Shown here: positions 12,801 to 24,530 of the stretch, piece after piece
How the letters are laid out: each line of letters starts with the position of its first letter
Position numbering within the stretch: the first letter of the stretch is position 1
Assembly (NCBI GenBank): GCA_948144175.1
Contig: CANXME010002096.1
Coordinates: forward strand, 3,038,001-3,102,000
DNA length: 64,000 bases
Origin: Closterium sp. NIES-65
Lineage: Eukaryota > Streptophyta > Zygnematophyceae > Desmidiales > Closteriaceae
Reading direction: 5' to 3'
Position numbers and translations under genes: made by a program
The notes under the pieces: generated by a model
Seen by the model: only the letters and a program-made list of their open reading frames with translations
What the model was told of the DNA's origin: nothing
The model's database searches: none

Positions 12801-14395
12801 GGCAGAGCAGTGCCGAGCAGAGAAGAGGGCCAGACTTGCATCCTACGCGGAACAGCAGCGGCAACTGGAGGCAAAGGCAAAGGCGATGGCTGAAGAGACG
12901 GAACGATTGGCAAGGGAGATGGAAGAGGAGGATTTGACCATGCAGGGGGAGGGGACCTGGAAGGGAGTCGAGGAGGAAATAGCTGAGGGCCTGGGGAGTT
13001 TGCTGTTGATTGAGAGCGGGGAGGCGAATGTAGCAGAGGGCGTGGCTATTGTTCCCGGACAGAACGTAGAGGTGTCCAGGAGGTGGCCTAGACAGGAGGA
13101 CAGGGAGCCGGAGGGTCATGCGGCTAAGAGACGGCGTGCAGCTGGTATACAGGAGTTGATACCGATAATCCCAGGAGAAAAGAAAAGGATGAAGATCGAC
13201 AAGTGTGACAACAGGAAAAACGCCGTAGTGGACGACAAGGGTAAGACTTTGGGTGTCTGCCTGCCGTTCAGGGGAAGCGGGTTCTCTCAATGGGGCGAGG
13301 GAGCTTTGCAGAAGTGGACGTCTGAGCAAACCGTCGGCAGCCGGAAGCGGAACCTCGGCTCTCACAAAACGGTGTGGGAGAGGGCATACACGGTCGCAGT
13401 CTGCTGGAAGTTCTACTTCACGGATATTGACATGCAGGCATACGACATGAATCCAAACCGTATTAACAAGTGGCGGGAAGACCTCGACTTCACATTGTGG
13501 CTTCCAACAGGGGTGTGGAGCGTCATCAACGAACTCCACCTGGACAAACCGGACGGGTGAGTGTTTATGTGATGGACAGTTGCAACTTCTAAACACCCGC
13601 GAAGTTCGATGGTTCTGATCTTGCGACACTGGTGTCTTGTGCAGATTCTCACTCGTTCAAACCAACATGGCTCTTCGGCAGCAGCAGGGGGATGGCTTTC
13701 AGGTAGCTGCCTGCGCTGGTGTCGGAATAACTGCGTGGCAGAAGATGGTGGGAGGCGTGGAGGGTGAAAACGGCTATTCGACGGAAGAACACGCAGTCGG
13801 ACTTGCCGCCACGTTGTCTGTAATGTGGGCCGCATCCACGAATGTGGACTAGACCCAGTGGGAGACGGGCGCAACAACAGCTGCACGTGGAACTTCTACG
13901 GCCATAGCATCTTCTGCTGCCAGATCGTCCACTGCTACCTTCGCCTCGTCAGCTGCCTCGTCATCTTCTGCGGCCGATGTGTCCTCTGCCGTCCTCGATG
14001 CCCTTGCGACGCTTGCAGCCTTGGTTGCTTGCGTCGCGGTTGAGGCGATGAGGTCGGTCAAGGATCAGGAGCATGACAAGGAAGCGTGGATTCTCCCCCT
14101 GTCAGATGCGCTGCTGAAAGCGCTTCCGGCAGAGTCGCGAGCGGCCGGGGATACGAAGCAGATGACGAGGGTGGTGGCAAAGGTGGTGACCTCTTGATGC
14201 CTATGCAGCATGGCATCAAGAGGCCTTCGCCAGCACCAGGGCGTCTGCCTCGGAGTCCTGCAGAAGAAGTTGGGCGGCCAGGATACCACAACAGGGGCGG
14301 ATAAGGAGAAGAAAACCAAGAAATCGTCCGCGAAAAAGAACGCGACGAAGGATGTGTCGACGGAGGAGAACACCGGCACTGGCGGCCAGGAGTGA

Positions 14396-15018
14396 TAGAG
14401 GCAGACGGGTTCTTTGGAGGTCTTGTTAGTACCGTAGTAGAAATAGATTTTCCTTTCCGTTTATTTTTTCACCGTGTATAAATATAGGTGTTGTTGTATA
14501 CAATACAATGAGAGATGTATGTTTGCTATGCAAACCTTCACTACACTCGCGAAATTTGTAGGGCGCGTATGGAGTTAGCAATGCAGCCGATAGAACTCGC
14601 CATCAAAGGGAGGGCCAGCCGAATAAAATAATTGACGGCAGGACGGCCTTCTACGACACTTAATCTACGTTTAATACTCGGCTTCTACGAGGAGGTAGAA
14701 GTATGGGGCTAAACAATCGCATAACATCTTGTCTTAGGGAGCAACTCCTTAAGAATCGTATATGGTATTCCTATGCATACCAAAACGTATACAGAATTTC
14801 GCTGGGTGTATACCATCGATGTGTGCTTCAATGCATAGACCAGAAAAACTTTCTACGAAAAATAGCGCGTCCAGGGAAGAAGGTGGCATACAAGCCCCAA
14901 ATCGGGCTTCTACAGAGACAGACAAGTGCCTGTAGTGCATATTCAGTACAACTGGAACAAAGTACCCAAATAACTAAACCGCCCCACCCTTAAGGTACAT
15001 GCCCCCTCATTTTTGCTC
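14396..15018. other. Spacer between two convergent decayed genes
   Basis: No gene recognised. It is AT-rich and holds a TATAAATATA stretch near 14476 and several TTCTAC / GTAGAA words (about 14428, 14650, 14682, 14695, 14857, 14908). It would contain the 3' ends of both flanking genes. If the two genes belong to one element, this is its middle. Confidence 0.5.
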
Positions 15019-17293
15019 CTAGCGTTTCGACGCTTCGCCCTTCGCCTTTTCCCGTTCCGCCTTCTTCGCCGCAGCGGTTCGTTGTTTCTCCTCTTCCGCC
15101 TTCTCCTGCGCCATGTGTTCCTTGTGGATCTCCTCCCACTCATCATCCCCAAACAGCGAAGTTGCCCACTCCTGGTCGCGAAGGCCCTTCTTGACTAACA
15201 GCCAGCCCACTCTACGTTGCGCCAAGTCGTTGACGGTCCTCTTTTCCATCGACGAACCGGTCTGCTGTTTCTTGATGGGTGGAGTCTCATGCAGCACCGC
15301 CAGGCCGTTGGTGAATTCCGTGAAGTTGCACACGAGTAAAACCTCGTCCAGCAGCTTAATGGCCGTTGCGGTCGCCGCCTCAAAACTATCTTTTCTTAGC
15401 GTCTCCACGGAAACCATGACACGATGCACGCGACGCATCTTTCGCTCGCATGCACCCACAGCCATCCCGGGCGTACCTTTGTCAGCGAACCGGGAATATG
15501 CGGTGATGAAGCTGGAATTCTTGTCCTTCTTCTTATACCGGTCGAACTCTGCAAAGACTTCGCGCAGTGACTTGCCGCCCATGATGAGGCTTGGCTGCAC
15601 CCACACTTTCCAGGCAGCAGCAATAGTGGTGGCTTCACGCCAAGACACAACGACCACGACAAAGAATTCTTCCACGGCAACTGGTGCTTTGGATGCGTCC
15701 GTTGCCTGGTTTGCTCCTGTTCCCGCGCTCTTCGACGATTCGTCCATCTCTGCAGAGGTGTTTGCCGCATCATCCCTGGCCGCAACAGACTTCTTGTATG
15801 CTTTGAACTCTGCAATGACCCGAGCCTTGTCCTCTCGCTCAGCGGCGAGTTTCTCCCTCAGTTCAGCGTTCTCCATCGCCAACTGCATTTCACGTCCTCT
15901 CAAAATCCCAAGCTCCTCCCTGAGCATATTGGCGGTGAGGTGCATCTTCTGCATCTTCTCATCTGCGGTCGTGCGAAAGATAGCGTCCTGCAGAAACCAA
16001 CACGGCAGAACTCAGCATGAACGAATAACTCCCTCTCTCTACCACTAATAGCAGGCACTTACTGCTTTGGCGGTGGTTTGGCCGGTTGCCCGAAGCTTCT
16101 CGCCCTGGAAGTGAGAGATAGCGACCAGGTACGCCCACATTTGGAACAGCGGGTGGTTGCACAAGGGGCTCATCTGCACATATGGATGCCTCTCGCAATT
16201 GCACCGCGGGTTTCTCACGCCGTGCTGATGGCACAACGCCCACATCATAGCCAGATCCTGTGCAACAACGAGGCGTCCGATGCTCACGAGGGTCTCAAGG
16301 AACCTCGCCCCCGCATAGTGCCTCTTCAGCGGATCGGTCTGCGCAACGTTCCATTCTTCAACCTGACGGGATGAGTATGCAGGAGAAATGCGACGGTTCA
16401 TAATTGCGTATCAAAATTAAGCTACGAACGCGAAAACTGTACACTAGCATGTACCTTCTTCCAACCCTCTTCGACCCAGGGGAAAATGTGAAGCCTCAAG
16501 AGATCAAAGAGCTGCAACCACTCATCCTTCTCCTTATCCTTATGCCGCGGAAGCTTGGAGCGGGCTCTGCCGATGTAGTAGTCTCCACAATCCCCGCTAA
16601 ATCCTGCCAGCAGCCAAACCGGCTTGAACGGAATGCCGAGCACATAACACCTCCGCAACTCCCCCTGCGCCCATCCGCCCAGAGTGCCGATATCGTTGTC
16701 GGAGCAACCGTCGTCATGGAGTTGTTGCGCTCCGGATCTGCGGAATGCATGTGTCACCTTGCTCAAAATCCATCTCGCCTTCGTCATGGCCCACTTAATC
16801 CAGGTGTTATGCGTTTTGTAGTGCATCTCGTCTTGCTTCTGCTTTCCCTAGTCGCCCTTCTTCAAAGAAAAGAAGAGGTGCGCTTTAGTCCACAAGATCG
16901 GTTCAGAAAAGTCGAGAGGCTCGACGATACCGGGGCCGTAGCGCAGAGGAACGAGGTCGTAGATGAAATGAAGCCACAGGAACACATGGCCCATTCCGCA
17001 GAGCCGCTAGTCCCTATGCCTTGCAAGAAACTGATGACTCAGCTTGTTGTTGGGGTTGGTCATCGACTTCCTGGAAACAACGACGAGTACGAAAACGTCC
17101 AGATAGTTGTCGAGGTGTGATGTGCTCCGCGTCATGCGGACGAACAGGTTCCCAAGGCGAATCTTTTAAATTCTGCACCCTCTTCCGAGAAATTGGTGTC
17201 CGAGGTGCATCATAACCGGGACTTGCAGAGCCTTCCAGAGAGGAAGCGAGATTTGTGACGGAGGTGTCCGCCACCAGATCTCTAGGAGCTCTT

Positions 17294-17418
17294 TGTGAGA
17301 ATTGAGGAATGAAATGAGCTAGCACAAAGTTGGGTACAAGTAGGAAACCCTACGAAATTGTACCCCATAGTGTCTACCCCAGTATAGCCTACACAAGCTA
17401 TATAATATGAGTTTGACA
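17294..17418 (-). repeat. 3' LTR of Cop-2
   Basis: It starts TGTGAGAATT and ends TTTGACA on the plus strand, 125 bp, and pairs with 24407-24530. The flank 17289-17293 is the CTCTT target duplication. Confidence 0.93.
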
Positions 17419-20400
17419 CACCCCCATAGGCAAACTGGGGGAGAACAAGAGGTCACAAGACCAGTCAAGCAAAGCAAAGCAAGCTCAGGGTGGATCACAA
17501 CGTCACCACACAATCCGAGCACAAGAGCAAGGCCAAAAGGCCAGTTCACATGCAAGATCATATATAAAGACAAACAAGCAAGTGCAGGTATAGAAAGATC
17601 ACAGTACAAGCAAGGTCAAGAAGTGAGCAAGTGAGGCCAAGTAGGCACAAGACCTAACATCGTACAGAAACGCTGATGATCACAAGGCGGAAGTGCCTTG
17701 GTAAAGATATCAGCAGTGTTGGCCTCAGAGGCCACGTAAGCAAGGTGCAGTTGACCACGCTGCTGCAGCTCACAAGCAAGGAAGTAGCGAAGAGCAATGT
17801 GCTTCGTTCTGTGCTCCAGTCTGTGCTCCCGACACAAGGCCAGCATGGCCTTGTTGTCTACGTACAGAACTGGAGGAAAACGAGGCGACTCTTCTAGGTC
17901 AGTCAGCAGGTAGGTGAGCAAGCGTAGCTCCTGTACAGCCATGGCCCCTGCGTAGATCTTAGCCTCACAGCTAGAGCTGAGAACAGAAGACGAGCGGGTA
18001 GACCGCCACGAAACAGAGCCGGAGCCAAGGCTGAAGGTGTAACCCTGTGACGACCGCTGCAGAGCCTGGTCGTCAGCCAAAGAAGCGTCAGCGTGACCTG
18101 TGAGGACCACTCGACGTCGCCCTCCAAGCACTAGCCCCATGCCCGACGTACTGCACAAGTAGCGCAACACCTTCTTCGCTGCAGCCATGTGCTTTGGCCT
18201 GTGTCTGCCAGGAGCAACATAGTGTGCCAAGATGCTAAGAGGGTATGCAAGGTCAGGTCGTGTGCAGGTCATCAGGTACATGAGGCAGCCAACAAGCTCT
18301 GGGTACGGGCCACTCGGCTCTACGGACTCATCCGAAGGCAGAGCTGAGAGCGAGTGGCGAGTAGACAGAGGAGTGGCCTGAGGCGAGGAGTACGTGAAGT
18401 CGAAGCGCTGAAGGACCTGCTGCACCATGTGTGACTAAGTCAGGGTAATGGTGCGCTGTGCTCTGTCCCGGGTGATCTGCAAGCCAAGGTAGCTGCGCAG
18501 TTCACCCAGGTCTGTGCATGCATGTCTCTTCTGCAGCTCGGACTTCACGTGGGCGAGTCGAGCAGTGTCAACAGTGGCAAATACCAAGTCGTCGACGTAC
18601 ACGAAGATGTAGAACGGCGGCAAAGAGGTGTCGGTGCGCAGAAATAGCGACAGGTCGGCTGTAGAAGGAGCAAACCCAAGAGCCGCAAGTGTAGTCCTCA
18701 GTGTGTCGTGCCACTCACGGGGCCCCTGGCGGAGACCGTAGACTGGCCGCCGGAGGCTCCACTGGGTACCAGGAGGAAACGACCCAGTGAAGCCAGGTGG
18801 GCGGCGCAGCCAGATCTCCTCGTGCAGGCTGCCCTGCAGGAAAGCCGTGCTGAAGTGAAGAGAGTGAAGCTCGTAGTCGCGCTGAGCGGCAACGTGCAGC
18901 AGCACCCGAAGAGTGGTCATCTTCGGGGTGGGAGAGAAGGTCTGAAAGTAGTCAACTCCCTGCCGCTGACTGAAGCCACGAGCCACGTAACGCGCCTTGA
19001 AGACAGGCGAAGAACCCGGCGGCCGCTTCACCCTGAAAATCCACATGCCACTGACGATGTTCGCCCCAGGTGGGGGAACCTCGTCGAAGTAGGTGCCTGT
19101 AGACTTCCAGGAAGCCATCTCTGCGTCCATGGCCGACTGCCACTGAGAGGAGTAGGGACCCTCGATCGCCTCAGCGTACGATCGAGGAGTCGGGATGTCT
19201 GGTGCATCCGGGTCTCCCTCAGGGACAATCAGCGTGGACACTAGATGGGGCAAAGCAGCAGCAAAGCACTGGAACTCCTCTTGCCTGTCCTCAAGGACGT
19301 CCGTGCTAAGAGCACACTCACCCCCGACGGACGGAGGACAGACGGACTCAGACTCAGCAACTAGACCAGCAGCGTAGTCTAGATGACAGTGAGCCGCGAA
19401 GTCGACAAGCTCAACAACTAGGGCTGACGCAGCAGTGGACTCAAAGGAAGGGTTGGTGACAACTTGCCAGGAGACGCTTGAGAGAATGACAAGCAGCACG
19501 AAGAGAGTCAGACGCAGGGTCAGCAAGAAGAGGAAGAGAGGACTCTGGAGGAGACGGCAACGGAACACGCAGAGGAGCAGTGGAAGGACGTAGTGCCAGC
19601 TGGTGTGTGCCTGGGACTGCAGGAGGATGTGGACGCGAAGCACGACGACTAGTGCGAGCAGCACGAACAGGCGACGCAGGACAAGACGCAGGCTCACGAC
19701 GCTCAGCAAGACCTCCAGTAGGACCAGTGTAGGGAGAAGGAGCAGGTAGGGGGAAAGTGGGCTGTAACTGTGACTGCGATTGGATAGGCTGCGCACACTC
19801 TAAGGGAGGAGCAAGACCAGTAGAGGGCGGGAGACCAAGAACCTGCTCAAGGAGCGGAGTGAAGTACGGCCTCGGCCGCGCAGCGCCTCCAGAACCAGCA
19901 AGGACAGCACCAGTACCCCCAGCGGCAGCACCAGTGCCAGCAGCACCTCCAGCTCCAACAGCGCCAACTCCAGCACCCCCAGACGCACCAGCACCAGCAG
20001 AAACACCAGCGCCAACACCCCCAGCAGCTCCAGCTCCAGCAGCTCCAGCACCGACAGCAGCTCCAGCAAGACCAACTCCAGCAGCCCCAGCAGCACCCCA
20101 AGTCCCATTAGCTCCAGTACCGCCAGTACGAGCACCTCCGGGACCAATTGCAACAGTAGTACCTCTAGCTCCAGCAGCACGGCTCCAGCGGCGGGCAAAC
20201 CACTCGCGCAGCTCCTGTGGAGAGAGTGGCTCCCGCCTCGACGAAGCACCGCCGGCGGCCACACGAGCAGACCCAGCGCCCCCAGGCTCCGCAACCCCAG
20301 GCTCCGCACCCCCAGGCTCAGCACCTCTAGACCCAGCACCCTCACGCTCACCACCCCCAGACTCAGCACCCCTAGTCTCAGCACCCCCAGACTCAGCACC

Positions 20401-23400
20401 TCCAGACCCGGCACCCGCAGGCTCAGCACCTCTAGCAGCACCAGAGTCAACAGCTACCTCAACAGGCTCGACTGCGTCTACATGGGACACACCTGACAGG
20501 GCAGGACCATGAGAGGGGAGGGGGTCTACCGGGGGAGGACCTGGCGCAAGGAAGAGCGGCGGCGGGGGGAGGGGCGCAGTGCGGTAGGGGAAGAGACGGT
20601 AGTAAGGCACCGACTCGTCAAAGGTGACGTCCTGGGAGGACAGAACACGGCGCGAGGTGGGGTGGTAAAACTGCCACCCAGGCGTGTCAGGGGGAAGCCA
20701 AGGAAGACGAAGGAAACAGCACGGGGGGACAGCTTGTCCGCAGACAAGTCGCGTCCAAACGCCCGAGATCCCCAGACCCGAAACGCAGACGCATCGCCAG
20801 CCTTCCCCGTCCACCGCAAGGTGGGGGAGGTCTCTGGCAAGGAGACCCGGGGCTGAAGGTTGAGCTGATGCGCGGCGTACTGAATTGCAAACGGCCACAG
20901 AAAATGGGGGGCAGCCGCATGCATCATGGACGTACGAGCGACGCCCATGACCATGCCAATGCGGCGCTCAGCAATCCCATTTTGCTGTGGAGAGGCCGAA
21001 AGCGTGAAGGTCTGGCGGATGCCCTCTGCACGACAGAAGGCTCCCAGACGGGCAGAGGAAAACTCCCCTCCTCTGTCCAAGTGCAGACGCAGAACAGGAA
21101 AGTCCGAGCCGAAACTCTCCCTGAGCTGGAGACGAGCTGCGCGGATCCAGTCGATCAACACCTCAGTGACGTCACCCTTGCTGCGCAAGGGGAAGACTGT
21201 GGTGTAACGCGAGAAGTCGTCAACCACCAACAGGAAGTAACACTCGTGTCCCTGTCCACGGACGCGGGCGAGGCCCCACACGTCCATGCGGAGAGTCTGC
21301 AGCGGAGCCTCTGTCGGAGGAAACTCGGAGGAGTGAGGGGCGGCGCGCTGTCCCCCCTCGACGTAGGGGACGAAGGTAGGGGCATGCCCCGGAGGTAGGG
21401 GAGGTAGAGACCGGGGGAGACCAGAGACAAGGACACAGGAGGCCATGCCTCGGAGACGAGGCAGGGAGGGGTGACCAAGAAGGAGAGTCTGGTGGGACAG
21501 GAGACGACACGAGCAGGGAGCAGACTCAGGACCAGACCTGGACGCTGCAGCAAACACCTGACTCGACGCAGCTACCTGGCCTGACTCAGCAGCCGAAGGA
21601 GACTCAGTAGTAAGGGTGTACAGGCTCGACCCTGGCCGACGGGTGAACGTGGCCAAGTGTCGGCCTGTCCGAGCACACGTGCAGTGGGTCACTCGCTGAC
21701 TCGCTGGAGTGAACTCGTCAACCCCCCTATCCTGTTGGTCCGCTCCACTCACCAAGCTCGTAGAGAACAAGGGGAATTAGAGACCTGACAGGGTGCCAGA
21801 GGGGGCTGCCGGGCACGGTAAGAGAGTGGAGAAGCTAGCAAGGATAGGACCCCTAGAGGGGTCCGCCAGGGAGAATGCAACCGGCCTACTGAGCAGCGTA
21901 AGAGTGGTGCGGTCTCGAAAGAAGGAGCGGGACACACCCGAGTCAAGGGTGAAGGTGTGTAAGGCTTGAGCCGACGTAGTACCTGAGAGAGCAGACTCAC
22001 TAGCACCTGGGGCAGCAGACCCACTAGCACCTGGGGCAGCAGACGCACTAGCGCCTAGAGCAGCAGCCTCACCAGCACCTAGAGCAATGGCCTCCATGCC
22101 CGAGTCTGGCGGTACGCACAGGTAACAGTCACCCTCAACACTAGTAGCCACAGAATACATGGCAGCAAGGATAGCATCATAGTCAAGATCAAAGATGGCA
22201 ACCCCTGCCCTAGACAGATCTCCCCAGCGAGGGATCTCTGACGCCTCAGGGAACTGGTGACGCCACGCGTCCGTCAAGCGGCCGAAGCAGCGCTGGGTGG
22301 AGTGCGGGCCCCCGCACTGCTCACCAGCTCGGTCCCCAGTACGGAGGACGTAAGTGCAGGGACCAGTACCCCCACCGCGCTTACGCGCAGCGTACCACTC
22401 ACGAAGCTGCTGAGGGGACAGGGTCACACCACGCTGCTACTGCTGGCGCGGACCACCACCTGACCCTCTCCTCTTTGCAGAGTCGCGACCCGCTCCACCA
22501 CCGCCGCCTCCGCCGCCTCCGCCGCCTCCTCCACCCCCGCCTCCTCCGCCACCTCCGCCGCCTCCGCTCCCTCCGCCACCACCGCCGCCTCCTTTGCCTC
22601 CACTGCTGCTGCCGCCGCCGCCACTTCCGCCACCACTCCCACCACCACCCCCACTCCCTCCACTGCCTCCACCACCACCTCCACCGCCCCCGCTAGCCCC
22701 CCCAGCGCCCTTGCCCCCCTTGCCCTTGCCGGTGCGGCGTCTCCCGCTAGGGGCAGACGCAGCGCCGACCCCGTAGAAACCAACGAGGTCGGCAGGAGTA
22801 GCAGAAGCAACAGAGGGCAAGAGGGGGGAGGGGGAACACCCCTCAAAGACGGGGGTGCGAGGGTCACCATGAGAGGCTCCTACAGCGACTATGCTCTTCT
22901 CTGCTGCTAGGAGGCCCTTCTCGAGGAGGTCATCGGTGAGAGTGGTGGGGCAAACAGAGAGGAAGTGGTCCCTGACTACGCGGAGAGAGTCAGGGAGCCG
23001 GGTGACTATGTAGTAGAGGGCGAGGTACATGGGGGGGGGGGGGTTCTTGGCGCAGAACTCAGTAGGAAGCGCAGCGCGGTAGCGAGTGTCACTAGTGCGG
23101 AGGTGCGTAATGAGGTCAGCGACTGTGGGAAAGGCAGCAAGGTTCGGGAAGAGGTACGGTAGCATGAGGCAGCTCAGTGCAGCAGTGGCAGGGGAAGAGT
23201 AGCGTGCAACTACAGCGCCGTACAAGGTCTGAGCACTCTTGTACTGGCTCAAGTGTGCACGCTCAGTGGTCGGTAAGTGGCGACGCACAGCAAGACGGGC
23301 AGCAACTTTGCGTGTCGCCCACTGTGAGCGAATAGTGCTGTCAGCAGTAGCAGGCGGGGCAGGGGAGGCATCAGGGGTGATGTTAAACAGAGAGAGGCCG

Positions 23401-23584
23401 TCTGCCCTATCGCACTGGAGGAACAGCTGGAGGTCATTGACCCAGACCTCAAAGTCAACAGCCTGGCCCTTAGTGTCAAAGGTAAGAGCACTGGGGGTAG
23501 CCATGTTTGCAGAGGTCTAGCAAGGAGTGAGCTCACAAGTACGAGTAAGTAGGGCCGGGGCGCGTCGGTAGGACTGGTAGCGGC

Positions 23585-24300
23585 TCAGTTGCTGGGCAGC
23601 TCAGCGGTCGGGTGCTGGGCGGCTCGGCGGCTCGGCTGCTGGGCGGCTCGGCTGTCGGGCGGCTCGGCGGGTCGGCTGCTGGGCGGCTCGGCGGCTCGGG
23701 TGCTGGGCGGCTCGGCGGCTAGGCGGCTCGGTTGCTGGGCGGCTCGGCGGCTAGGCGGCTCGGCTCCTAGGCGGCTCGGCTGCTGGGCGGCTCGGCGGCT
23801 TGGCCGCTTGGCGGCTCGGCGGCTCTGCTGCTGGGCGGCTTGGTAGTGGCGGCGTCGAGGCCACGTAGGAGGCGGCGTCGGGGCCGCTTAGGAGCGGTAG
23901 CAGGGCCGCGGAGGGGCGGCGACGAGGCCGCAAGAGGGCGGCGACTGGGGCCGCTAGAGGGCGGCGACGCGGCCGCGAGAGGGCGGCGACGAGGCCGCGA
24001 GGGGCGGCTGCAGGGCCGCTACGGGCGGCGACGGGGCCGCGAACGGCGGTGACGGGGCCGCGAGAGGGAGGCGACAAGGCCGCGATAGGGCGGCGAGAGG
24101 GCCTCGAGAGGGCGGCGACGGGGCCGCGATAGGGCGGCGACGGGGCCGCGATAGGGCGGCGATGGGGCCGTGGAGGAGGGGCCGCTGAGGGCGGCGCGAC
24201 GGGCCGCTAGGAGGGCGGCGACGGGGTCGCGAGGGGCCGTGAGAGAGGGGGAGGGCCGCTGAGGGCGGCGCGACGGGTTGCTAAGGGGAGGGCGGCACAC
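23585..24300 (-). repeat. GC-rich minisatellite leader of Cop-2
   Basis: Two blocks lie between the primer site and gag. 23588-23850 is built from short GGCGGCTCGG / GCTGCTGGGC words. 23850-24300 is built from GGCGGCGACGGGGCCGCGA-like units of about 20 bp. No conserved frame runs through it. Its place in the element matches repeat leaders in Cop-3, Cop-4, Cop-5 and Cop-7. Confidence 0.85.
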
Positions 24301-24406
24301 AAGGCGCGCCTCGGTCAGGAGCGACTCGATCTCAGGGCAGAAAAGAAAAATAGATGTTTAGTGGTTGGCCCTAGGAAGTTCCCACGAGGGAACCTGCTCT
24401 ATACCA

Positions 24407-24530
24407 TGTGAGAATTGAGGAATGAAATGAACTAGCACAAAGTTGGGTACAAGTAGGAAACCCTAGGAAACTGTACCCCATAGTGTCTACCCCACTATAG
24501 CCTACACAAGCTATATAATATGAGTTGACA
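24407..24530 (-). repeat. 5' LTR of Cop-2
   Basis: A 124-bp partner of 17294-17418. The primer site lies directly next to it at about 24391-24406, followed by a small inverted repeat GTTCCC / GGGAAC. Confidence 0.93.

Larger units (their letters stand above)
8048..14395 (+). pseudogene. Large spliced coiled-coil protein gene, decayed
   Basis: Function not recognised. Exons seen: about 8048-8223, 8303-8426, 8528-13556 and 13645 onward, with GT/AG introns 8224-8302, 8427-8527 and 13557-13644 that keep the reading phase. The first 350 residues are globular-looking and end in a basic KRRRRA stretch. The reading frame then shifts near 9400-9520, so there is one frame change or an unseen intron. 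From 9523 one frame runs to 13556 through a 24-residue repeat block, a very long Glu/Lys/Arg/Gln coiled coil, a 27-residue repeat block and a second KRRRA stretch. The tail after the last intron has an Ala/Ser-rich segment and a Lys-rich end. Seven in-frame TAG codons interrupt the body, plus TAG at 13850 and TGA at 14195. About 1,850 codons to the first tail stop. It faces the recombinase gene tail to tail, so the two may form one mobile unit. Alternatives: host cytoskeletal or nuclear gene relic. Confidence 0.6.
17294..24530 (-). mobile_element. Cop-2: Ty1/copia element inserted in the recombinase gene
   Basis: LTRs of 124-125 bp flank it, with target duplication CTCTT at 17289-17293 and 24531-24535. 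On the minus strand: 5' LTR, primer site TGGTATAGAGCAGGTT complementary to initiator tRNA-Met, a GC-rich repeat leader, gag from Met at 23504, a long polyglycine run near 22750-22490, a C-x13-C-x3-H-x4-C finger near 22350, protease (LDSG, near 21940), pre-integrase, integrase near 21290-20930, an Ala/Gly/Pro-rich linker near 20500-19750, reverse transcriptase with YVDDLVFA, RNase H, the 3' noncoding block and the 3' LTR. It looks broken in about five places. The LTRs differ at about 5 of 125 positions (roughly 4 percent), so it is of middle age among the elements here. Confidence 0.95.

Noticed and set aside
9523-13556. Stop codon reassignment (TAG read as Gln) as explanation of the TAG-only stops
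   Set aside because: Reassignment is known from some ulvophyte algae, but other genes and elements in this window do not use TAG freely, and the tail of the same gene has a TGA. CHG deamination is simpler.
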